This document shows, piece by piece, positions 47,930 through 59,600 of a stretch of 64,000 nt of DNA. The position numbers were made by a program, and so were the translations under genes. This stretch comes from Beroe ovata (Eukaryota; Ctenophora; Nuda; Beroida; Beroidae), in the NCBI GenBank assembly GCA_946803715.1, contig CAMPET010000004.1, forward strand, positions 528,136 through 592,135. Direction: 5' to 3'. Each line of letters starts with the position of its first letter. Positions within the stretch are counted from its first letter, which is position 1. The notes beneath the pieces were generated by a model. That model did not search any database. It worked only from the letters and a program-made list of their open reading frames with translations, and had not been told where the DNA came from.

Positions 47930-50632
47930 CCTGACTAAATGTATTGAATTATAGGTCACAGCACAACATCAATACACCCAACATAAACTGTAATAGTAGG
48001 CAGTCTGTAAGAAGTTTGGCCCTAAAAAGCAGACATCAACTTTTTCATCAAAAAGCATACATAGATCAAAAAAGCGGACATCCACTTCTAGAATCAGACA
48101 TCATTCTGAAAAAGCATACTTCTCATTTTAATAGGAAGACAGTACAGAAAACCCAACTTTTGCAGGACCTTAACTCACATATACAAGACACCATAACTAC
48201 CCAACTGAATGGTTGGTGGATTCTAGTGTGGAGAGACAATTGCTGAATTTGGAGAGGCAAAGCAGATTAGCTGAAAGGATCAGAGTGCCCCTTTTCGTTG
48301 AACTAGAAAACCCGTCAAGTAGACATGATTCACTGCCCATTGAGCAATATTGGATAGTGGATACAACACATATTGGAAACAGCCACAAGGACGCCTTTTC
48401 CTAATGATGATGTATTGAGAATGATTGTAAGTCAAGTCTAAACCACACTCTTGAACTGTTAATTCTTTGAAGGAGCACTTGAAACCAAATCAGCTATATC
48501 TTCTCATTGCCACTGTATGATGACACTTGCCCCATTTTGTCTTCATTCCATTTTGATGAAAAAGCAGATGTTTGGTTTTCAGGGTCAAACTTCCTCCAGA
48601 CCTCTTATAACTGTTTGGAGCTCTCCATTATCTCATTATTCACTATTTCTTGAGATGATCATTCCTATTTCACTTCACTGCATCACAAAAAGGTGCTTTC
48701 ATGTAATTTGTCTGGCGATGCTAGACCGCTGATGCAAGCCGCTGATGCAAACCGCGATGCAAGTCTCTGTCTGAGAATAAGTTCGCGCCGCGCGCGCGCG
48801 AAACGAAATTCTCGACAGGGTCTATCATCGATCGACAATCATGTAATGAGAGGTAAAACACTTAAGATGGAGTGGGGTAATCATGGTAAGGGCATATTCT
48901 CAATTCTGGATCAAGGTTGTTTATCTTAGAAAGTCATTGTCAGCAATCTGACATGGCATTATGTATGTGCACACGTTGCGCGCCCCTGTTCTACTCAGTG
49001 AACTGAAAAGTCATAGAAACCACGGAGACCACGGAGACGCGCAGCGCGCGCGGAGCATTTGGGTCACGCAGCGCGGGAACAATTATGTATCGCGAAATGC
49101 GATTATATTGCACTACAGCGCGCGCGCCGGCGTTTGATAAACCAAAAGCAAGTATGCAATACAAATACAAACTAATATTCGACAAGAAGAATTACAGCGC
49201 GCGCCATTTTGCTTTGCAGGGTTTTTCCTATACCGCACCGGACCGTCTGCGCCGCGCGATTGTCATTCCGCCCGAGGATAAAATTCCGCCAGCAAGGGCA
49301 TTGCCTGGCGATGCTAGGCCCAGCTGACGCGAGCCGCAAAGGCCAAAGCGGCGAGCGCCAGCGAGAATAATTTGCGGCGCGCGCGCAATGATATTCTCGA
49401 CAGGGGCTATCATCAACAGCCAAGCAAGGGTAGGCAGAAATCTTACAGCAGTGTTCTGCACTGACGCAAGATAAGTGGTGACTGGTCTTCCAATATTATA
49501 TGTGATATGGCCGTGTACGGCGTGTAGATAGCCGTGTACGGCTTGTAGCTATCTTTGGATCTTTTTTTGAATGTTGAATTCAGTTGAAGCTTTTACATAT
49601 TTTTCTGTTATCCTTAATTTGAAATTTCATGCAACTGTGTGACTATTTTGGTTTTCATTGTTAAGCACAAAAATTTCATGTCCTGCAGGCTTGACTTCCA
49701 CTATGCACTAGTGTCATTTTTTGTTGTTTATGTTAAGTGAATGTAATGATGAGTACACAGTTGATGACAATGAATGGCAATATGAGTCATTCATTGCCAA
49801 AAATGGGTATTACTTGTTATCAATCAAATTTGCAAGCTTATCATAGTCTATTCAGCATTCTTGATTAAGAAAGTTCATAGTTTTTCTCGTTGCTTTGTCT
49901 GTTGGAGTCCCTTAGAAAAGGATGGTTTTGATCTCGCTTTAAAATCGACTTTGGTCAGGACAGAGTGGTTATATGCCTAGCTTGGCAAACACCGTGGAGA
50001 TCCTTGCTATACATACAGACCACTCTGTCACAGAAGTTGATAGCCTTATCACACATTCTTATATGTCTTTTTCCTATGTATGATTTTCTTATGTCTTTCA
50101 TGTGTTTTTGCTGCTATAGCTGGTGTTTATAGGAAGCTTCACTACTAATGTCTGACATGAAAAAAGATTACTGAGGAGCTTGCTGATAATCATAAATATT
50201 CATTGAGGTTCAATGTATGATCAATGTGTCATACCACTTCAATTCAATTCGAGTTTCATTCACATGACATCATCGAATCATCTCAAAGATATTTATTGAG
50301 ACTTATTTTCAAAGCAGAATAGATAAAAGGATTTGTATTTGTGAATAAAATGTTTCCTTAATTTTGACGTTTTGATGGATTCTATTTGATGTTCATTGAA
50401 GAACTTACTTTCTTTAGCTGGGCCATTCGAATGAGCTGATGATCTTGGAGATTCTCATTCCTGAAAGTTATAATGCATTACAATTTAAGTCTTGGACCTA
50501 AGATTACTGTAAGTCTTTGTTGAGATTGGATCATAACATTTCTTTTATTGTAGTTATACTCATTTCATTCTTGTTTATAAAACTCAATGTCTGTTTGAAT
50601 CTCAGACTCTGCCTATTAAAAACTCCTTCCAG
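47930..50632. other. Intergenic with dispersed repeats, upstream of PLK4
   Basis: Copies of the ACTAGAAAACCCGTCAAGT repeat (48303) and of both CGCG-rich families (48708-49415) fill the first half. The second half (49.5-50.6 kb) is AT-rich and should contain the PLK4 promoter and its short first exon. The start-codon exon could not be identified with confidence. Confidence 0.5.
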
Positions 50633-53600
50633 GACCACTTTACTTTAATCAAAGAAATTGGAAGAGGAGGTTTTGGAAAGGTGTTTCAAGCAAGATGTGT
50701 TGACACAGGAGCTCTGGTGGCACTCAAAGTAATAGACAAGAGAAAATTAAAGCCTGAACTGAACCACAAAGTCCGGAATGAGATTGAAATCCACAAGAGC
50801 CTGGAATACCAAAGCATAGTCAAGGTGAGCCTCCTGTACATGTATTGCTATGGGTAGTTTTTCTTGACATGGAGAATAGTCAACTGATAGAGAACCTCAT
50901 GCCATTAGATTTGTTCACTTATCAGAAAGCAAGTAGACTAATTGCTTTCTGACTACTTGCTTTCTGCTACTTGAAGTAGTTATGATAGTAGGTAAGAAAG
51001 TAAGTAGTTTTGATAGCAAAATATTTTGCCTTTTCAGATGCATGACTGGTTAGAAGATGAACATTTCATTTGCCTTGTACTGGAATACTGTTCCCATGGC
51101 GACCTTCATCATTTTTTGAAGCAGAGGGCAAAGCCACTTCCCGAACACGAAGGTATGTCTGACTAAGTATTGTCAGTATTGCTGTTGATCCATAGATCAG
51201 ATATAGGTACATGTTGTTGTACAATGTCCATCGTGCAGTGTGCAATCTATTGGTAAGGGAGGATTAAGACCAATGAAGCACTGATAATCGAAAATGTTCC
51301 AATATCATACAATATAGGCACGGTAGTTTGCCAAACCTACAATGTGCATATTAGCCTGGGGCATAAGTGATCTGTCAGTAATGTCTATAACCAGACGAGT
51401 CAGGCATCGGGTAAATACTGTGACTGATTCACCAGCATGTCCCTTCTTTAGGGCACAGTATGACATATTAATTGAATATCACTCCCTCAATCACGATATG
51501 ACATTCGGTAGATTTGAGATTCATGGCAGATTGAATGGCACGTGCTTCCATCCAGTTTAAATCAAATCACGTGACATCGATTCCACTCGTCGTATATCCT
51601 CCATTTTCAGCCCGAGAACTGTTTTCCCAGCTGGTTGACGGCGTGATACACCTCCACTCCAACAACATTGTTCACAGAGACATCTCCCTTAACAACTTAC
51701 TCCTTACCGCTGAAATGGGACTGGTGAGTGGATCACGAGATGTTATAACCATCACGTGACGTGTGCACTTAATGGAACAACGTGTGTTTCATCTTGGTAT
51801 GAAAGCTGATTAGCATGAATGTACATCGGGAAACACTACGGCACATTCTCACTGACATTCAATGGATTTACACTTTCATAAAGCTCTAATGTACCTATTC
51901 ACTGAAAATGCTTTATAATATTACTAGAAAACCCGTCAAGTGGGCGTTATAAACTAAGCATTGAATAAGAAGTGAAGTGAAATTATGCGGATCTGTGCAT
52001 AGATGAACTGATCATCGAAATCTATACGTTCCAAAACGAAGCAACAACCAAATGGCGAAAATAGAGACGCGCGCGCATTATCTTATCAAGTTGCACGTGC
52101 AACTCCTATGTTGCTTAGCAACAGCGTACTTGTGCAGTCAACATTGAACTCAGTTATGTTTTTGAGGGCAATTTTTTCAACTTCAGACGCCGATAACAAA
52201 AAATCTAAGACCTAATTCAAAAATCCGAAATGATGTTCGNCATCTCCCTTAACAACTTACTCCTTACCGCTGACATGGGACTGGTGAGTGGATCATGAGA
52301 TGTTATAACCATCACGTGACGTGTGTACTTAATGGAACAATGTGTGTTTCATCTTGGTATAATATGAAAACTGATGAGCATGAAACACTACGGCACATTC
52401 TCACTGATATTCATTGGATTTATACTTTCATAAAGCTCTAATGTATTCACTGAAAATGCTTTAGTTCCAACTGTTCCATCGTCAAGGACATACCCAACTC
52501 ATTTATTCAAAAAACGTGAGATTTCAAAGTTCCAGATTCCGATGTTTTTGGTCCATGACAGTCGCACACAACTTCTTTCCAGGAACATTCCCAAGAGTAA
52601 CAGTTATCTGTCACCATGACAACTTGCCATGCACCTGAGCTCCATGCTTGTCGCACCAAAACAAGCATTGTAACGTCCCCCTCCTCCTCCTTAATGTACC
52701 ACGTGATAGGAATACTGCTCGCAGATTGGCTCTCACCCCTGTAGTGCGCGTTCTTATTGGCTGGAATAATAGCTATGTAGTGTGTATCCTCAATGATATT
52801 CAGGAAATAATATCGAATTATTTCGAATTCCAAGTAGTCTTAACGACTGCGAGCTTTTGTGACTAATACAGTATACACAGAGGTATACAATATCACACAA
52901 TACAATAATACACGAGTGTACATGATGACGAGTGCTATTGAAACATGAGGCGATCAGTATGCAATACACAATACTACAGCTATACCAGCTATACACTATA
53001 CACAATACAGACTCTGGTTATTACTGATCGACGACACACTGACCATTGGTGTCAACGATCCTGAAACTTCAAGACTGTGGTCTATGGCAGATGTTTTTGG
53101 TGACCTTTTCTTCTAAAACGTGTAACGAGATGTTGATCGATTGTAGCCAATCTTATCATCGGGATGAATGTTATGTGTTCAATGTTCATTCATTGGTTCA
53201 TCAATCATCTGGTTGCTTCTGTTTAACAACATTCCATGGGACAAAATAGACAGTTACCACTCCCCGGTTATAATTGAGGCGACTGTTAAACATAAAACAT
53301 ACACATTTGGTACCGTATCTGATTATGTTATTTCCCATGTAGTTGGTCGGTGAGAATTCCCACAATAACCGTTACTGCTTCACAATCACTGCAGTTCTAA
53401 TTGATGGAATGAGTTCATCGGAGAATTGGGTAACAACGGTTTTCGCAGTCCAAATCCTATCCATTGCATGTCCGACTAAAGTTCTCTCTCCATATTATTG
53501 ATAGCTGATATTAGATAATGAATTATGCTGGGCATGGAACATTGAAAAGGGCTTTAGTCTTGTTCGAACGAAAATTAAATCAGTTTAAATAACGTATGTT

Positions 53601-56600
53601 TGGAAATGGTGGCCACCTCCCCTTCTCTCCTCTAGAAGGTGTAACATGTGTTCAATATATCAGATACATTCCAATTAGAGCATTGTCCTCATTTATCATG
53701 GTAGTCGAGAGAGTGAGGGGGATAAGAGAGAAGGAAGAGTAGAGGGGGGATGAGACATAATTAACTTTTAATTAGCTCCCCCTCTCCCGCCAAAATATAA
53801 TTGCTGATAAACGTCAGCAGCAGCTGTTACTCTCTCTCTCTCACTCTCTCTCACACGTTCATTCTCATTGGAGCACAAGGGCGGCGGGAATTAGGATTTT
53901 ACCCAACATGTGTTCATTTCATTCTTAATGAGAGAACGCTCTTATCAGGGGATCGGCCCGGGGTCCCTTATCAGAACGAACTTTGATTGTACCATCGCCT
54001 GATAACGAGTTTACTCAATAATTCAATTGCTCATAGAATCAAGTGGTTGCTGTGTGATCACTGGAGTTTCTCATCCGGAATATTTTCAGAAAATTTCGGA
54101 TTTCGGGTTTGCCAAGCGGCTCACAGGACCACAAGACAAGCATAGGACAATGTGTGGGACACCCAACTTCATCCCTCCGTGAGTGTACGATTGTTTTGTG
54201 GTCGCAACAATATCAAGTTGTCCACCACAGATTATGTGTGAATATTCATATTCTTTTCTCATCGATTACTTTTTTTTTAATTTTTCTTTACCATTACACT
54301 GCAATATATGCAGCAAATATTTGATGAAGAATGATATAGAATCCGTTTTCTCTTCTTAATGGGTCGTCCTGGATGAAATATTTGTAAAATGGATCTTGGT
54401 TACTGGATGACAGTAAAATCTCTCTAAATTGATTCCAATGTCTCCCTTTCCCTTGTAACCGCGCTTTTAGCGTGCAAACATAATTGGTAGCCCATCAAAA
54501 ATGAGCCTCTATCCGATTTTACCCCTACAATCCTCCTGCAACGGTTAAATCATGGGTGTTACCCTTGGAAACTTGCCAAAATCTATGACGAGGCCTCATT
54601 TCGAGAACGAGCTGGTAATGAGGATTTGATAATCTTGTCATTCTCTCAACGGTTGTTTTTAATCAATCCTCACTTTCATAGTGATCTGGGATTTACAGTT
54701 AGGAATCAGCACCAGCTATGAGACACTACCTGTGCTACCTGTTTGTGATGATCTCAACCAATGACCATCGCCCATTGGTGTCACGTGATTCCCATTAGCC
54801 AATCAAAACTCGTGAAAAGTAGGAGCGGGAGATTCGAAATTCAATAAATACGGTGTTGTAAACTTTGGTATCGAATAACTTAGGTACTGAAATTCATGTC
54901 TGTCAAAATTGAAAACACTAATTCTGACGAACAGCAAATCGTGAAATAGCAGTGAGTTATGGTTTAAATTAAGAAAACCATCACGTATTACAATGAACTC
55001 AAATTATTGATTCCAAGTCGATCGGCCAATTCTTAATGGGGTATAAGTATCCGGTCATCATAAAGTATGCGTACATATTATGTGATCCATGATCATCCAT
55101 GAATCATGATCGGGGCGCAGGTAGCACTTCACCACACTGCTCTAAAATTGGAGGTGCTAATTTGATTTTGCACCCGCAGAAATCATAACAATCATTAGAA
55201 GGAAGTTCCTGAGTACCGCCCCGAGGCCCGTATTGATCATTCTATGTTCTATGTTCATTCAATACTCAGTACAGGCACGTAGACAGTTGGGGCCGCTCCA
55301 ACCTTTCAAACAGAACTCGACCTTTGGCTTCTGGGGGCGGCACCCCCTGGTTCCCGCTTCCACTTGCTGGCACCACTGTATGATTCTGACGTTGGAATGC
55401 GTTGACACCAGTATTGAATACATCGATTGGGGTACGGAATACCCAACTTCTAGAATACCCAATGTCGGGAATACCCAACGTCGCGAATACCCAACAGGAA
55501 TTACAGAGTCTAACCATGGCCCTTTTTCTACCTATCCTTACCCTGACCACCGCGGAGGTTCTTGGAAAGCTAGTGACCGGAGCACTTGCTGCAATCTACG
55601 AAGGATGAAGGATAGACTAGAGGAAGATCAAGAAAGGTGGAGAGATGATGTAGAAAAGATCGTGGCAGTAGGGGTTGGGGTAGGTGTGTGTTAATGGGGC
55701 GTATTGTTCATTGGTGGCAAGACGCAGGGAGCATACGAGGAGATCAGAATGGAGGTAGAGTTAAATAAGGTTTGGAAATAATCGTGTTGATTTGATAATA
55801 CATTTAGCAGTGGAAACTGTTCCATCCAAGAAAGTGGAAACTGTTCCATCCCACTATATAAATGCAGATTTCATGACCAGCAATGAGTATGTAATCCTGT
55901 CACTGGATCGGGTACCCTGTCAGTCATGTATAATGTGTGTGTGTGAGGATCCTATAATCTTGACAGTGAGACCGAGCAATGGGAGCGTTATCGGGTCATG
56001 TGACCCGATTGAGTCAAGTTACAAGGCAAACATCTTGAGCGGTATAAGGTCACGTGACTCGATTAAGTCACGTGACACAGCAGTAATGAAGGGCGGCTCA
56101 CATCACCTTCTACTGCTGTAATGAGTTGGGTATTCCGGTCATCATGCACGGAATACCCAAGTCGCGAATACCCAACAATTCTGTTGGGTATTCGCGACGT
56201 TGGGTATTCGCGACATTGGGTATTCTAGATGTTGGGTATTCCGTACTGTTACCAATACATCACAACAGAACTCTGTGACGAAAGGGGGACTCATTCGTCA
56301 TAACTTCTTGACACCACTGCGTGATTCTGACGTTGGAATGCGTTGACACCAGTAAGAAGTACGTCATAACAGGGCTCTGTGACGAAAGGGGACTCATTCG
56401 TCATACCTTCTTGACACCACTGCATATCTCTGACGTAAGAATGCGTTGACACCAGGAAGAATTACGTCATCACAGAACTCTGTGACGAAAGGGGACTCAT
56501 TCGTCATAACTTGCTGACACTACAGCATGAAAATGGGTCGTAGGAATGTGTTGACACCAGTAGTCAGTATTAAGAACGCCATAACAGGACTCTACGACGA

Positions 56601-59600
56601 ATACAAGAATCATTCGTCATTATTGTTAGCATATCTCTGAAGTAGGAATGCGTTGACACCATGCGGAACGATTGGGTCCCTGATGAAAATTATCAAGAAT
56701 CGACTCGCTTCAGTCGTCGAGGTCCCTCCCGGCTTCCGGAGAAAATATCTCGCTACGAACCTCAGTAATGAGAAAATTGATCCTCACCAAGAATGCAAGA
56801 TCACAGTTGTCATTGTAGCGATCAAACTGTTGCTAAAATTGTTGTTATAGCTGCTGTTTCAGCTTACAGCAGTTATCCGACTCGCATTATGTGTAGTTAT
56901 CATTCAACTGAGCTGGTTATTCCACAGAATTGTTATTCCACAGGGAAACACTGAGCAACACTGGACAGGGCTTTGCTGGCGACTGCTGGTCACTTGGCTG
57001 TGTCCTATACCATCTTCTGACTGGAGAACTACCATTCGAGGTATGTGACACCGTCTGAATTTGTATGTAACTATGGAACAACTATACCTCTGACACTATG
57101 ACTGTGACAGCGGGTGAAATTATTCGGCTTTCCGAATGTGCAAATGCCCGGAACATAGTTCATAGTGTCTCTGTGCGTAGTTTGTCAGTTTGAGTTTGTC
57201 TAAACTTTTCTGTCGTCGGCGATTGTGTCTCATACTACTGATCAATCAACAATTACTCATCTGTTTGCTACACGTGTGAATGAAGTGTCACTGATATGTG
57301 ACGCACTGACATGCCAGGATAAGGGTGTCAATGAGATACTCCGCCGAGTGAAGAGTGGCAAGTTCAGGATCCCTGACTCTCTCAGTGTGGATGCCAGGTC
57401 CCTCATTGGGCTCCTGCTACAGTTAGACCCCGAGAATAGAGTCAGTGCCACAGACATCCTCAAACACTCCTTCATGACCCAAACAGTGAGTAGTGGCGTT
57501 TAGGTGTGTAGACTGTAGGTATGGGTGTGTACTGTGTAAGTATTGGGAGGTTTGCGTGTTAATGTGCCTGGTTCAGTGTTTCTGGTGTATAACTTCCTAT
57601 TTTGATGACGTCAGAACATTAAAACCGAAGGACAAAAGGTTAGCCGCATGTGTTTTCGTTGATGGAGTGATCGAATAGAATCTGTGGAACCTATTCTGTA
57701 AATAAATCCTCTTTTAATAAAGTTTCTGTAACGATAAAAATTTTAAAGCTCCCGCTCTCTCTCTTCCTCTCTAATTGCCGCTAATGCGTTCCTTACCATG
57801 GTAACCATGGTAACGGTAAATGAGCGTTACTCCATGCGTCTGTGTGTGTATGTGTGTGTGTGTGTGGGGAGCTGTGAGCGGGGCTCTTCGGTTACCGCCG
57901 TCTCTGTAAAATGTGTGGTAATTGAATACACACAGATCTCTCGATCCTTGTCCTTGAACCGTTATTTCGCATACTCATGATCTTTATAGTGACCGTGACA
58001 TATGATGATTGATTAGACGTTGTTAACGCGATTGTCGTTGTTAATGCAATTGTTTGCTCAATTAACGGAAAATCAAATCGTTAGTTCATTAATGTTCTAA
58101 ATTCATTTAGCAGTTTTTGCAGTCACCAGTCCCGTCCCCTACGATAAGACCGTTACTACCATGTTTTGGAATGATGGTTTTCGTTAACATGGTCTCACTA
58201 TTCGCCCCCTCGAAGGCATTAACACCTGCTCATTTTAACACCGTTGTTTATTTTTGTCAAGGGACACTCCAAATGAAATCCCTACATCGTCCATTTTAAT
58301 CACTGATCCGCAGGACGTTATCTACAAAATGATGGTGTTCGGTTGCATTTATACTCATCCTGTTTTCATATTCCTGGCAGTACCGAATACCGGTGTTCTG
58401 TTTTAAAAATACCTTTTTTTCGGGGGTAGCGTCCATACTTCGTCCGTCTCTTTCGTGACCGGGGTTTTTCCTGACAGTTTGAGATTAAGATCTTGTTGAT
58501 CGGTTTGTCGTTATCTTTTCATTCTCTTGTTAACCATGTTACTTTTCATTCTTGAATGTCCCCTTTCCTTTTGAGTTGAGGGCAATTTCTGTGAGTTTTT
58601 CCCAATGTGTTGATAACGCTCCTCCCAAACTATCTCCCTCAGTCCTGTAGCGTTCACATGACTGAGCCGCCATGTTCGATGTCAGCATTCCAGCAAGAAA
58701 CGAAACACAAACACAATGTGATCTTCACAAACAGTACTTCGTTATGAGCACTCAATCTCCGGATATTAAAAACATTGTCGATACGCCACTCGCCCCTTTT
58801 GATTTATCTCAATTGGAAAATACGGAATCAGAAAATGGAAGAGCGGAAAACTACGAGTTTACATGCGATGGATTTAAGGAGATTGATCTCGCTTCATGCG
58901 ATGTAGTGAGGGATAATGTGACTGTTGCAAAGTGTGGAAAGTGTGATAGAGCTGTGTTCCTTGTTCTGCTCCATGATTGTCATACTCAGAGAATGCAGGT
59001 TGGTATACAATATACATCTTGTGTGACGTGATTGCCATGTTTTTTGGAGTTATGTGTTCTGTATAATAAGTCGTGACATGTCGTTCAACCAATTGTTTAT
59101 TGGCCATGGAGGGAAATTTCAAATGGGGTCGAGTAACTTTTGTCATGACATCCCCTTCGGTTGCCACGGGCGACATGTAACTGTCAAATTCCGCGGAGTT
59201 TTGCAGGAATTTGAGCGCATAGGTGGAACGCGCGATGCAAAATTCTCCAAGTGTTTGCGCGCGCGTTCAAAATTAAAAAACCGCCAAATCACAAATTTGT
59301 TTCACTGAAGCAAGTTCTGCGTGTATCTGGTTTTGAGTAAAAAAAAACGTACATCTGTGATTGTTACAGTTGGTTTTCAAACAAAGTCAGTGGTGATCAC
59401 TCATCTCAGGTTATCTAAGCCCCTCTGAATAAGTTTTCATTGATGACCTCATATTGATGACCGTTCAGGTATTTTCTGGGGAATCGGCAGATAGCGGTCA
59501 CGGTACATTGGATTCGAAGGACGTTAATCAATTCCTGCCGTCTTTCATTTTGCCGCCGTAAGTTCTCTTTATTCTTTACAAATGATAGTCTATATATCGG

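Noticed and set aside
52241-52276. A second copy of the PLK4 LLL-coding exon fragment
   Set aside because: Lacks an acceptor, begins at an N and mirrors the true exon; best explained as the other allele.
55233-55694. 153-codon frame over the left arm of the foldback element
   Set aside because: Peptide repeats (NTQ, NVGN) are translations of the GAATACCCAAC tandem; no family and no splice support.
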